In this document: piece by piece, positions 22,735 through 33,839 of the stretch
How positions within the stretch are numbered: the first letter of the stretch is position 1
Layout: each line of letters begins with the position of its first letter
NCBI GenBank assembly: GCA_051294375.1
Contig: CM119263.1
Span: 30,034,099-30,098,098 of the forward strand
Reading direction: 5' to 3'
Source: Paraspadella gotoi
Taxonomy: Eukaryota > Chaetognatha
Length of the DNA: 64,000 nucleotides
Notes under the pieces: generated by a model
Seen by the model: only the letters and a program-made list of their open reading frames with translations
Database searches by the model: none
Told to the model about the DNA's origin: nothing
Program-made: the position numbers and the translations under genes

Positions 22735-22768
22735 AAAAGAAAGAAAGAAAGAAGGAAAGAAAGAAGGA

Positions 22769-22852
<84 letters not shown>

Positions 22853-22856
22853 AGTT
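22735..22856. repeat. (GAAA)n microsatellite
   Basis: About 120 bp of GAAA/AAAG tetranucleotide. Confidence 0.95.
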
Positions 22857-23004
22857 TAAAATTCGGACCAAAAAAAAGAAAAAAGAAAGAAGTAAAGAAA
22901 TTTTCTTCCAGTTGAAAAGACTTAATTAAGGAGACAAAATAAGAGACTAAGATTCAATTAAAAGGAAAAAAAATAAAACTAATGTTTAATTAAGGGGAAA
23001 CAAG

Positions 23005-23260
23005 AACGGTAATTCAAATGTATTGCGCCGCAGTGACTGCCTTATCACGTCTATTTCTCGTGACATGACGTAACATGACATGACATGACGTGACATAACA
23101 TGACTCCAATAACTTTCTTAGCCCGTGTATTTATGACATGCACTACATCGAAATTCCGTCTTTAGGATTTCCCGAAGACGGCGCTAGCAGTCCTTTAGAT
23201 TTAAGGTTTTTTTCTGTCTTAACAAAAGAGCAACCAACTATAGGCGAATTAAATACATTT
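23005..23260 (+). mobile_element. Dispersed repeat, TTCAAATGTGTTG family (copy 2)
   Basis: GGTAATTCAAATGTATTGCG, then CGCAGTGACTG, a run of ATGACATGACGTGAC words, GGCGCTAGCAG and TTTTTTTCTGTCTTAACAAA. It matches the reverse complement of about 36170-36350 in the same order. Confidence 0.7.
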
Positions 23261-23274
23261 TTAACGTAAGTGAG

Positions 23275-23780
23275 ACAGACCGTCGGACAGACATACCGAC
23301 GGACCGACGGATCGACCGATGAAAAATGTTGTTTTGGTTGTGATTTGAATTTATTTTTTTAGTCGGATCTGCTTATCATTATAATTCACTTTGTCGGTTC
23401 GTCGGTCCGCCCCCTCAATCTTGTCGGGTATTCACTTAGATCATGTGAGAACATTGAATTATGATAAATTATTCGAGACAGTTTGAGTTTAGTTTTGACA
23501 ACGATTTTATTTAATTCAAAACAGACATTTATATCACAATGATAATTTATTCAAAAAAAGATGTCCCTCCGTCCGTGACTGTCTGTCCGTCCGTCCGTCC
23601 GTCCGTCCGTCTGTCTGTCTGTCCATCCGTCCGTCCATTTGTCCGTTCCCCTTTAGCAAAAAACTTCAATAACTCGTGATTGGATTGATGGATTGAAATT
23701 AAATTTTGTGTGTGAGTAGGGAGATGTGTGATTGAGCTGGATATAAACTTTGATGGAATCGTCGGAGTAGAAAGGAGTTT
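23275..23780 (+). mobile_element. Dispersed repeat, GGATCTGCTTAT hairpin family (copy A)
   Basis: Contains AGTCGGATCTGCTTATCATT, CACTTTGTCGGTTCGTCGGT, TCTTGTCGGGTATTCACTTA, a GTCC/GTCT simple repeat, TTAGCAAAAAACTTCAATAA and a GGATTGAAATTAAATTTTGT-type tail. The same modules in the same order occur at 34740-35100 (plus) and reversed at about 33840-34575, 50060-51300 and 57050-57360 (partial). Non-coding, several hundred bp; class unknown. Confidence 0.7.
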
Positions 23781-23837
23781 AAATTAAAAAACTTAAAGAC
23801 CCATTTATTTATTAAAAGTTTTTCTCTCTCACTCTCT

Positions 23838-23935
23838 GATTGATTGATTGATTGATCGACTGACTGACTGACTGACTGACTGACTGATTGATTGATTGAT
23901 TGATTAATTATTGATTGATTGATTGTTAATTTAAT
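23838..23935. repeat. (TGAT/TGAC)n simple repeat
   Basis: Tetranucleotide run with alternating GATT and GACT blocks. Confidence 0.9.
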
Positions 23936-24339
23936 TAAATGATTGATTGATGAATTTTTAAATTGATTTATTTAGAAATTGTTATATTTTATAATTTTAT
24001 GATCTATTATGTATAGTTATGTTTCTCTCTCTCTCTCTATTTATTTATGAATTTTCTTGTCACATTCATGAATTTATTTTAAAAATAATTTTGCTGGCAA
24101 GATCACTATAGTAGGAATTTTTGGTTTTATGTTATGATCTGTAGTAAATTGAATCTTGTAATATCATGACTTATCATCTGGTTTGCTGCTTACCGTAAAA
24201 GCAGATGGCAGATGCGACATTGTTTGCTCAAACTTGTTCTTTAAAAAAACACATGACAATTTATTTTACAAGATTTAATAAAAAAGCCTGTTTAATTTAA
24301 AGGTTTGCTACATTCTCCCTCTTTTACTAAGGATACCTA

Positions 24340-24945
24340 TTAAGCGTAGTAAAAATTTCAAATTTAACTTTAATTAAAATTCTAAAAATGAGGAACGAAA
24401 CAAACATTATACTAATGAACATTTATATAATAAAAAAATTATAATAAATTTTTACAATTTTATGCAGTAGGCCATATTTATACTAGTACTAAACCAATAA
24501 ATGTTAAAATTTCAAAACAGTTTTTTCTAAGTTTTTTTTGCAGATTTGGATTCGTCATAAAAAGTAGATAAAAAGAAATATAAACTCTTTTGAAAAATTC
24601 TTCATTAAGTGGGTCAAAAATTAGAAAAAGCTATATTTTAAGCTGAAAATTAATTTTTTTATATTAAATATATTTTTTTTAATTTTAACCCACTTAATGA
24701 AAGAATTTTTAAAAAAAGATTTATATTTTCTTTATCAACTTTTGACGAGGAATTCAAATCTGCAATCAAAATTAAGAAATGCTTATTTTGAAATTTTTGA
24801 AATTTTTATAAGGATAGTACTATATAATAAATATAGCCTACTGCGAAAATTAAAAAAGCATAAATATTAATTTTTTTACAAATTAATGTTCACTGACAGT
24901 ATGTTGTTCATTATTGACTTTTAGAATTTTGTTATGAAATTGGGG
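24340..24945. mobile_element. Fold-back (palindromic) element, ~600 bp
   Basis: A near-palindrome centred at about 24650. GCAGATTTGGATTCGTCATA and CTTCATTAAGTGGGT on the left are matched in reverse complement by ACCCACTTAATGAAAG and GACGAGGAATTCAAATCTGC on the right. Outer words (GTAGGCCATATTTATACTAG, and ATAAATATAGCCTACTGC on the right) also pair. No coding potential. The form fits a long-TIR MITE or fold-back element. Confidence 0.75.
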
Positions 24946-24949
24946 TCAA

Positions 24950-26048
24950 CCAATGCAAAATAATATCCAATTCATTTTAAATAAATAAGCTCATCTTGCG
25001 CCCTGACTTTGGACAGAGGCTTGGTGCTGTTTAAGAGTCGTCCATCCATCTTACAAGATAATGACATAGCAGGTCCCTGCAAGCTTTCAGATCAAGACTC
25101 TCTCACAGTCTCGTTTATTCACTCCTCCCAGAGTACCTGGCTTCCCTATCAATGAAGTGGAAAAATATTTCAAAGAATGTTTCAATTGTATGAAAGACCA
25201 GCTCCCTTAAGTATTAGATCGGGGAATACTTATTGTACTCCGCAACTAGCATCAAAAATACAAGGAGCTGAATTTTATGAAATTGGTACAACCAATATAA
25301 AAATTATCCATTCATTTAATAAATAAGCTATCTTGCCCCTGACTTTGGACAGGCTTTGGTGGTTTAAGGCCTCCCACTCACTCTTAACAAGATAATGACA
25401 TAGCAGTTCCTGCAAGCTTTCAATCAAGACTCTCTCACAGGTCTCGTTATTCACTCCCAGAGTACCTGGTTCCCTATCAATAGTGGAAAAATATTTCAAA
25501 GAAATGTTTCAATGTTATGAAAAAGACACTCCCTTAAGTATTAGATCGGGGAATACTTATTGTATCTCCGCACTAGCATCAAAATACAAGGAGCTGAATT
25601 TTATGAAATTGGTACAACACAATATAAAAATTATCCATTCATTTAATAAATAAGCTATCTTGCCGCCTGAACTTTGGACAGGCTTTGGGTGGTTTAAGGC
25701 CTCCTTCACTCTTACAAGATAACTGACATAGCAAGGTCCCTGGCAAGGCTTTCAAATCAAGACTCTCTCAACAGCTACGTTTATTCAACTGCCTCCAGAG
25801 CTACCTGCTTCCCTATCAATGGAAGTGGAAAATATTTCAAAGAATGTTTCAATTGTATGAAAGACCTACTCCCTTAAGTTATTAGATCAGCGGAATACGT
25901 ACTATGTACTCGCACAGCATCAAAATACAAGGAGTGGAATTTTATGAAATTGGTACAACACAATATAAAAATTTACCATCATTTAAAAATAAGCTATCTT
26001 GCCCTGACTTTGGAACAGGCTTTGTGGTGTTTTAAAGGCCTCCATCAA
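24950..26048 (+). repeat. ~335-bp satellite array, left block
   Basis: About three tandem copies. Unit landmarks in order: TTGGTACAACCAATATAAAA, GCTATCTTGCCCCTGACTTT, CTCTTACAAGATAATGACAT, CAAGACTCTCTCACAG, TATCAATGAAGTGG, ATTAGATCGGGGAATACTTA, CAAAATACAAGGAGCTGAAT. Copies differ mostly by single-base insertions and deletions, as in uncorrected long reads. The block ends at the 25-N gap 26049-26073. Confidence 0.9.
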
Positions 26049-26073
26049 NNNNNNNNNNNNNNNNNNNNNNNNN

Positions 26074-26530
26074 CCATATTTATACTAGTACTAACCAATA
26101 AGAATGTTAAATTTCAAAACAGTTTTTTCTAAGTTTTTTTGCAGATTTGGATTCGTCATAAAAAGTAGATAAAAGAAATATAACTCTTTTGAAAAATTCT
26201 TCATTAAGTGGTGTCAAAAATTAGAAAAAGCTATATTTTAACGCTGAAAATTAATTTTTTTATATTAAATATATTTTTTTTAATTTTTAACCCACTTAAT
26301 GAAAGAATTTTTAAAAAAGATTTATATTTCTTTTTATCAACTTTTGACGAGGAATTCAAATCTGCAATCAAAATTTAAGAAAAGCTTATTTTGAAATTTT
26401 GAAATTTTATAAGGATAGTACTATATATAAATATAGCCTACTGCGAAAATTAAAAAGGCATAAAATTAATTTTTTTACAAATTAATGTTCACTGACAGTA
26501 TGTTGTTCATTATTGACTTTAGAATTTTTG
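26074..26530. repeat. Second copy of the fold-back segment after a gap
   Basis: From CCATATTTATACTAGTACTA to the end of the fold-back element this repeats about 24472-24945 nearly base for base, with small indels, then runs again into the satellite. It starts at the N gap, so an unmerged overlap or a real repeat of element plus array are both possible. Confidence 0.85.
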
Positions 26531-28185
26531 TATGAAATTGGTACAACCAATAAAAAATATCCATTCATTTTATAATAAGCTATCTTGCCGCCTGACTGTT
26601 GGACAGGCTTGGTGGTTTAGGCCTCCATCACTCTTACAAGATATGGACATAGCAGGTCCCTGCAAGCTTTCAATCAGACTCTCTCACAGTCTCGTTTATT
26701 CACTCCCCAGAGTTACCTGGCTTCCCTATCAATGAAGTGAGAAAAATATTTTCCAAAGAATGTTTCAATTGTATTGAAAAGACCACTCCCTTACAGTATT
26801 AGATCGGGGAATACTTATTGTACTCCGCAACTAGCATCAAAAATACAAGGAGCTGAATTTTATGAAATTGACAACCAATATAAAAATTATCCATTCATTT
26901 AATAAATAAAGCTCATCTTGCCCCTGACTTTTGGACAGGCTTTGTGGTTTAAGGCCTCCCATTCCACTCTTACAAGAATAATGACATAGCAGGCCCTGCA
27001 AGCTTTCCATCAAGACTCTCTCACAGTCTCGTTGTATTCACTCCCAGAGTACCTGGGCTTCCCTATCAATGAAGTGGAAAATAATTTTCAAAGAAATGTT
27101 TCAATTGTATGAAAAAGACCACTCCCTAAGTATTAGATCGGGGAATACTTATTGTACTCCGCACTAGCATCAAAATACAAGGAGCTGAATTTTATGAAAT
27201 TGGTACAACCAATATAAAAATTATCCATTCATTTAATAAATAAGCTATCTTGCCTGACTTTGGACAGGCTTTGGTGGTTTAAGGCCTCCATCATCCTCTT
27301 AACAAGATAATGACATAGCAGGTCCCTGCAAGCTTTCAATCAAGACTCTCTCACAGAATCTCGTTTATTCACTCCCAGCAGTACCCTGCGCTTCCCTATC
27401 AATGAAGTGGAAAATATTTCAAAGAATGTTTCAATTGTATGAAAAAGACCACTCCCTTAGTATTAGATCGGGGAATACTTATTGTACTCCGCACTAGCAT
27501 CAAAAATACAAGGAGCTGAATTTTATTGAAATTGGTACAACCAATATAAAAATTACCATTCATTTAATAAATAAGTCTATCTTTGCCCGCTTGAGACTTT
27601 GACAGGCTTTTGGGGTTTAAGGCCTCCATCACTCTTACAAGATAATGGACATAGCAGGTCCTGGCAAGGCTTTCAATCAAGACTCTCTCACAGTCCTATC
27701 GTTTATGTTCACTCCTCAGAGAGCGTAACCTGGCTTCTCCCTATCAATGAAGTGGAAAATATTCCAAAAATGTTTCAATTGTATGAAAAGACCACTCCCT
27801 TAAGTATTAGATCGCCGGAATACGTACATGTACTCGCACAGCATCAAAATACAAGGAGTGGGAATTTTATGAAATTGTAACAACACAATATTAAAATTAT
27901 CCATACATTTAAAAATAAGCTATCTTGCCCCTGACTTTGGACAGGCTTTGTGGTGTTACAGGCCTCCATCACTCTCTACAGGATAATGACATAGCAGGTC
28001 CCTCGCAAGCTTTCATCAAGGACTCTCTCACAGTCTCGTTTATTCACTTCCCACGAGTACCTGGCTCCCTATCAATGAAGTGCCGAAAATAGTTTCAAAG
28101 GGGAATGTCTTCCCAATTGTATAAGAAGACCACTCCTTAAGCAAGTATTAGATCGGGGAATACTTATTGTACTCCGCACTTTCAC
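26531..28185 (+). repeat. ~335-bp satellite array, right block
   Basis: About five tandem copies of the same unit in the same orientation, again rich in single-base indels. The array stops within a unit near 28180, before an (AAT)n tract. Confidence 0.9.
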
Positions 28186-28262
28186 TACGCCTTAATACCT
28201 ATATACTATATTGGCTTTTGCTATAAAACTTATAGCTTCAAAATCAAATTTTTTCTGCATCA

Positions 28263-28475
<213 letters not shown>

Positions 28476-28499
28476 TAAAGGTAAATTAGGCTAATTAGA

Positions 28500-29069
28500 G
28501 TAATAATAAAATTCTGGAAATGTGCATTACATGAATTATTAAATGAATTAAATGAATTTGTAGAGATATTATGAAGGGAGTTGTTATCGTTATTCAATCA
28601 ACCAATGCCGTTTTGAGACAAATTGATTCCGTGACAGTTCTGGATGATTGCAAAGACCATTGCAAATCATATATTCATCAGCAAAATAAGTATTTATAAC
28701 TGATTCCAGGAATATTACATAAAGTTCATGACGGGAGTTGTCAGCTGTTGGTTATTAATTTATAGACAAATTGATTCCGAGACAGTTCTGGATGATTGCC
28801 AAGTCCATCGCAAATCATATATTTATCAGAAAAATACGTATAGATTACGTCGTCAGTTGTTGGTTATTAACTTATTAGTAGACTGTCTCTTATCTGGAAT
28901 TAATTAAATAACAAAACATTCGAACAGAATTCTTAATCATTTCTCTGATTTTTTTTCTTGATCTATCTCAATTCAAAAGTACAGTAAAACAAGTTTTTTA
29001 AAGTTTTATAGTTTGGAAATATGAATAAAAGCATTAAAAGTAGCAGTATGGCAACAGCCGGGTTGCTTG

Positions 29070-29070
<1 letters not shown>
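28500..29070. other. Intronic AT-rich DNA with local duplication
   Basis: AAATTGATTCCGTGACAGTT with TCTGGATGATTGCAAAG at about 28620 recurs about 140 bp later in slightly changed form (28768). Otherwise nothing is recognised. Confidence 0.6.
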
Positions 29071-29071
<1 letters not shown>

Positions 29072-29120
<49 letters not shown>

Positions 29121-29136
29121 CAACAAAGATTTGTGT

Positions 29137-29185
<49 letters not shown>

Positions 29186-29298
29186 TCTCCTTTCACGAAT
29201 TTAAAATTCAACTACTTTCTTCTTCCTGTCCTTACTTTCGCCTGTCCTCACATCTGACCACTATCCCTTACTCAATTCTTTGTTGGAAACTCTCTCTA

Positions 29299-29380
<82 letters not shown>
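29072..29380. repeat. (GA)n and two (TC)n tracts
   Basis: (GA)n at about 29072-29115, then (TC)n at about 29137-29182 and 29300-29378. The GA and nearby TC arms could form a hairpin. Confidence 0.95.
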
Positions 29381-29933
29381 AAAACTAATATTTGAGACAA
29401 ATGAAATTTGTTAGTTCACTTGCTGATGAAGACTCGCAACAACAAAAGTAGAAACATGTCCTTACTCTAAAATAAATTGTTGTAAAAACGAATTTTTTTC
29501 ATTAATTCCTTAAATAATTCTTAGTTAAAAAAACTACTCTTTTTAATATAGTTTTGCTAAACGATTTTTGAATAAAATTTCATTTAATTTCATTTGTAGG
29601 TATTGAATAAATATCATTAATTTACTATTTAGAATAACGCACATGGCCAACAAATTGAATAAAAAAGTATTTTCATCCATTGAGAAATGGTGACTATACT
29701 TCTCGTGTCATTCGCGATTGGACACGATGTATATCTGAAACACTCTAATGATACTATACATTAAACGTCATTTGCCAATTAATTGACAGAATGAACAAAT
29801 ACAATCTATTGAACCAATGCAGGAAGGAGCTCATCCAAGAACGGCCGCTAAAAGAGTTACTAAATTAAATAGAAATAATTTCGAATTTCATTTGTAAATA
29901 ATTTAAGCTAAATAAACTTGGAAAGAATTAGTT

Positions 29934-30257
29934 ATGGAGTTTCTACCATTTACTCTGCTTCTTCTTATCATCCTGAATATTTCTGATTTTGGAACTGACA
30001 TTCAAATAACAGTCATTTATTTAATGTCGAATCAGCATTATCTCAACATAGTCGGCTGGATACTCTTATCCATAACATCATTTCATGCTGTAATTTCCGC
30101 AGCTTATATCGCGATATTCTTTTCAATGAATGGAGAGAAATATCCCGATTGCTTGGAACGCCCATAAGAAGAGCCCTGACTTTCGCTTTCCAAATTCTTG
30201 ATTGTCATCGGTGCCATTGCTTATAGACATGCATTTGGAAGCAGCATTATTTTCACG
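29934..30257 (+). pseudogene. XK-related-like protein, first exon, frameshifted
   Basis: Starts MEFLPFTLLLLIILNISDFG, then TDIQITVIYLMSNQHYLNIV and two hydrophobic segments (GWILLSITSFHAVISAAYIA). An N-terminal helix with D-x-x-T/S-D, a short polar turn and a second helix is how XK-related (XKR) proteins begin. The frame stops after NGEKYPDCLERP. Family-like sequence continues in other frames (TPIRRALTFAFQIL, then FLIVIGAIAYRHAF), ending at a possible donor (TTCACG/GTAACA). At least two frame changes are needed, so this is either a decaying copy or poorly polished sequence. Divergent; family call moderate. Confidence 0.45.
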
Positions 30258-30529
30258 GTAACAAATTAATATTGAGTATTATAATAGTAGTAGTAGTAGT
30301 AGTAGTAGTGGGTGAATTGTTTGGTTTAATTTTAAAACTTTTTTTTCAATTTCATGCCAATCATCTTGATATAGAGAATTTGTTTAACAAGTAAGAGAAA
30401 GTTCTTTTTTGCTGTCATATGCAATATGTAGGCACTGGAACAAAAATTTTAGATTTTTTTTTCAGTCTTCCACGAATGGTTTTAAAACATAAAATATGTA
30501 CATATAAAGTAACAAAATTGTTTGTACAG

Positions 30530-30665
30530 AAATAAAGAATTATGTCAATTGAAAAACAATCTGCTTATCTGCGTAAATTTCATGGACGCTTTTTTGGAGT
30601 CTGTACCTCAATTTTTGGTTCAAAGTGGCGCAACAGTGATAACCTGGATCGCTGCATCAAATGGA
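30530..30665 (+). pseudogene. XK-related-like protein, middle exon (approximate)
   Basis: After a TTGTACAG acceptor one frame reads ELCQLKNNLLICVNFMDAFL, then ESVPQFLVQSGATVITWIAA and stops at TAG. The segment x-x-A-F-L-E-S-V-P-Q-x-x-x-Q is the most characteristic XKR motif (E-A-x-x-E-S-x-P-Q-L-x-L-Q), which is the main reason for the family call. No good donor precedes the stop, so the right boundary is uncertain. Confidence 0.45.
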
Positions 30666-30973
30666 TAGTGCTAATTCAGTTTTCACAAACTGCAGACAGA
30701 CCACAATATTTGAAGTTTTATGATAACAGCATTGTATAAATTCCTTTCTCATTGAGTTTGAATTTTTACTTACAATAAAATATTAGGGATATAACATGTT
30801 TCGGCTAGAGGTCGAGTCTTCATCAGCGGACTCGACTCACCCTAAATTTTTTGCATAATTTATCATAATTTCATGATCTGATGTGATAATAATTATTTAC
30901 CGATAAGATTTTGGGGTGGGACCGGCGGACCGATAGAGTCGGAATCTGCGATAAGAAGATCCCACAGAGTTAA

Positions 30974-31007
<34 letters not shown>

Positions 31008-31009
31008 GA

Positions 31010-31190
31010 TGAAATTGGCACAACCAATATAAAAATTATCCATTCATTTAATAAATAAGCTATCTTGCCCCTAACTTTGGACAGGCTTTGGTGTTTTAAG
31101 GCCTCCGACACTCTTACAAGATATTGACAAAGCAAGTCCCTGCAAGCTTTCAATCAAGACTCTCTCACGGTTTCGTTTATTCGCATAGTA
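31010..31190 (+). repeat. Satellite-family fragment, inside the XKR-like locus
   Basis: The first half of the 335-bp unit (GGCACAACCAATATAAAAAT to CAAGACTCTCTCACGG) as a single copy between the middle and last XKR-like exons. Confidence 0.85.
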
Positions 31191-31291
31191 TATATAGAGG
31201 AAGAGAGAGAAAGACAAAGAGAGTGAACATTTGACCATATAGAAAACTGAACTAGTTCTTTGATACAGAGTATTGTCTCCCTTACTACCTT

Positions 31292-33331
31292 TTGAGTGGT
31301 GATGAAAGTGCGCAGAATTTTGGCAATGGCTTTGTTTACATTCTGACAAAAGACTCATCGGCTAAAACTAATATCAGCTGCGAGTGTGAATTTTCTGCGG
31401 GTTTGACCTTTGGCTTAGGACAAAGCGGAACCAACTTGGTGTTTCGCCGAGAGAATCTTTGTTGGTGGCCGATTAAATCTTATTACTCTCTCCTCTCAAT
31501 CAGTTTGTCCACGATCAGCATTTCCAAAATTGCCATTTACAACCGTCACTCTGGCCGAATTCGAGATAATTCCAGAAAAATATTTCATGTGATTCGATCT
31601 TTTTTCGGAATCACGCAGGGCGTGTACGGCTCAGCTATATTTCTCTACTTTATCATGTGGAAAGCTATCACGTATTCTCTTTGGTTCACAATCCTTACTC
31701 CTCTGTTATTGTTGCGCTTGTTCACTCCTCTGGAAATTTATACAATAGCCAAAAACATTAAAAAATTTGTATTTGTTCCAAAGAAAAACTGTGAAAAAGC
31801 TGAGGTCCTTCGTGTAACAATGTTGCCATGTTTAAACTTTTTTGTCGTGTCGATGTTACTGTATTTTGACAAGCAAAACACAATAAGTAGACATGTTTTA
31901 AAGAAAGCAGGAATGTGGGGAATTTCGAGGATCATGAATGATAAGTCGCCAAAGATAAGTTTTTATAATTATTATGTTAAGTTTGGCCCCTCCCGATCTT
32001 ACAAACGCGTGACGATTACAGGAATAATAAGCAATAAAAATCACTGGGAAAAAATCTTCACAAAATCTGATTATTCGAATAATGAAAAAGAATACAAAAT
32101 TTGGGAAAAAAAATTGCAAACACTTGATCTTTTCAAACATGTTAGTGCCGTAGTTACAGTATACAGGATTGGAAACTATCTATTACTTTCACCTTGTTAT
32201 GGAATGATAATGATTCTTATTTTTTTTGATTTGGTATTGAGCTTGATATATGCAATAATAAATTTTTCATTGGCTAAGCAATGGTTTAATTTTTGTTTTC
32301 CAACCATTTTACTGGGGATTCTTTGCATTTTTCCTTACTTGAATTTATATAATTTTATTAAGCATATAAATTTACTACATGTTAAAAATTTTTTGCAAGA
32401 GGAAAAATTACTTTCATTTAAAAACTATCAATGGACAAGATTTTTAATATTTAGAGGAAGAAGACCTTTCAATTTTTCATCTATTTCACATGAACTTTGG
32501 AACAAAAAAATAATCAAAACACATGTTGAAACATACATTTATGCAAGCCTTTTTTCAAATTTTTTTTTAGTTATCATGGCGATATTTTTTTCATTATTTT
32601 TAAACAAACTGCTTCATAGAAAATTAAAAGGGACTATTGCATTTATTGTTTTAATTCTGTATTTAGTTATATTCTATTTCCCGCATTGGAAAAAGTCTCT
32701 GCTGCAAAATGTTTTTAAATCTACTTTTGAAATTTGTAATTTTTCGTCTCCTGACCCTGATTATTCGACTATGTTAAACTATGATATTACTAGAGATTTG
32801 CTTGCTCTGGTAACAATGAGTGAAAATCTATACGTAATTTACTCCGTAATATTCTTACTATTGTTTAGAATTTTCTTAATTTCCAGTCTTACGATCTCTG
32901 AAAAAATATTGGTCACAATAATCGCAGTTATTGTGCATGTGTTGTTATGTGGAGCAGTTCAAGCGGTAATAACTGCAAATATACCCTATTTTTCGGGTAA
33001 TGAAACGTTTCGCCTATTTTCCATGATGTCAAAAATAGAAAGCTTTGACAAACTAAAAGTAATAAGTGCAACCGAGGTGGGATTTGAAAAATATGCGCCA
33101 GTTTACGCTCCGATTAGGTTTATTAGTTCTTTCGTGAGCTTCTGTTTCCATAAAAGGATTCATTTTGACGAATTTGATGTGCAAAAATTCAACGGAATTT
33201 TAAAACATTTTTTATCAGGAATGGATGAATTTAATGTCATCACAAAACCTGATCTTTTTAATAAATATAACACGTATTTTTTTATCTTTTCCTTCTGTCC
33301 AGTTTTGATTTTCTTTGTATATATCATTTAA
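31292..33331 (+). CDS. XK-related-like multi-pass membrane protein, long last exon
   Basis: A long single open frame (679 codons from the first ATG) in AT-rich DNA, far longer than chance would allow. The true exon probably starts at an internal acceptor (candidates near 31366 or 31455), since the first ~55 residues (SGDESAQNFGNGFVYILTKD) lack family character. Then comes WPIKSYYSLLSISLSTISIS and KIAIYNRH, like the XKR helix following E-S-x-P-Q (S-x-L-S-S/T-x-S-I-S-x-A). About ten hydrophobic segments follow, separated by basic loops, ending FFIFSFCPVLIFFVYII. Human XKRs are plasma-membrane proteins, some acting as phospholipid scramblases; no function is inferred here. The C-terminal half is longer than in known XKRs and unrecognised. 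The gene lies inside an FMO intron on the opposite strand. Confidence 0.6.
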   Translation: MSGDESAQNFGNGFVYILTKDSSAKTNISCECEFSAGLTFGLGQSGTNLVFRRENLCWWPIKSYYSLLSISLSTISISKIAIYNRHSGRIRDNSRKIFHVIRSFFGITQGVYGSAIFLYFIMWKAITYSLWFTILTPLLLLRLFTPLEIYTIAKNIKKFVFVPKKNCEKAEVLRVTMLPCLNFFVVSMLLYFDKQNTISRHVLKKAGMWGISRIMNDKSPKISFYNYYVKFGPSRSYKRVTITGIISNKNHWEKIFTKSDYSNNEKEYKIWEKKLQTLDLFKHVSAVVTVYRIGNYLLLSPCYGMIMILIFFDLVLSLIYAIINFSLAKQWFNFCFPTILLGILCIFPYLNLYNFIKHINLLHVKNFLQEEKLLSFKNYQWTRFLIFRGRRPFNFSSISHELWNKKIIKTHVETYIYASLFSNFFLVIMAIFFSLFLNKLLHRKLKGTIAFIVLILYLVIFYFPHWKKSLLQNVFKSTFEICNFSSPDPDYSTMLNYDITRDLLALVTMSENLYVIYSVIFLLLFRIFLISSLTISEKILVTIIAVIVHVLLCGAVQAVITANIPYFSGNETFRLFSMMSKIESFDKLKVISATEVGFEKYAPVYAPIRFISSFVSFCFHKRIHFDEFDVQKFNGILKHFLSGMDEFNVITKPDLFNKYNTYFFIFSFCPVLIFFVYII

Positions 33332-33835
33332 AGAGTCGATTTTTTATTTAACTAGCTAAAACTTGTTTCAAAAATGTTTTGAATTTTTTAGAATTTATAA
33401 GGATATTAATACAAACAAAATACAACTTGCTCTACTGTTATACTAACAAGTTTGAGCAAATAATATCGGATCTGCCTACAATAATAAGCGGTTATCAGCT
33501 TATCAGATGATAAATGACGATAAGTCTTTCAATTTTTTATCCTAACTGATCATAACAGATTGTACCATACCAAAACAATGGCCGCGCCAAAACATGTAAA
33601 TCGCTTGCAAGAGATGAAACTGAACTGTTACTATGGTACAAACAAATCATTTTTTTAACCAATATTATTTTTTCAACTTGCTTCATTTTTTCAACTTGCA
33701 ACATTCTTTCAACTTGCATCCTTTTTTCAACTTTAATTATTTTTTTAACTTGCATCATTTTTTCTAATTGCATCATTTTTTCAATTTAATTGAAATTAAA
33801 ACATTTATGAGTAAGCATAAATAATAAAAATTCAA
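33332..33835. other. 3' flank of XKR-like gene
   Basis: AT-rich. It has a TCGGATCTGCC-containing fragment of the hairpin family near 33465 and a TTTTTTCAACTTGCATCATT tandem repeat (about 20 bp, 33655-33785). Confidence 0.6.
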
Positions 33836-33839
33836 ATCA

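Larger units (their letters stand above)
21206..24300. other. FMO large intron, left part
   Basis: Starts the >18 kb intronic span between exons 8 and 6. It has N gaps at 21482-21682 and 22506-22530, TC/GA tracts (22055-22140, 22424-22505), a GAC-rich patch and a (GAAA)n tract (22735-22855). No FMO exon was found, but one of about 45 codons is missing and the 201-N gap could hold it. Confidence 0.6.
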
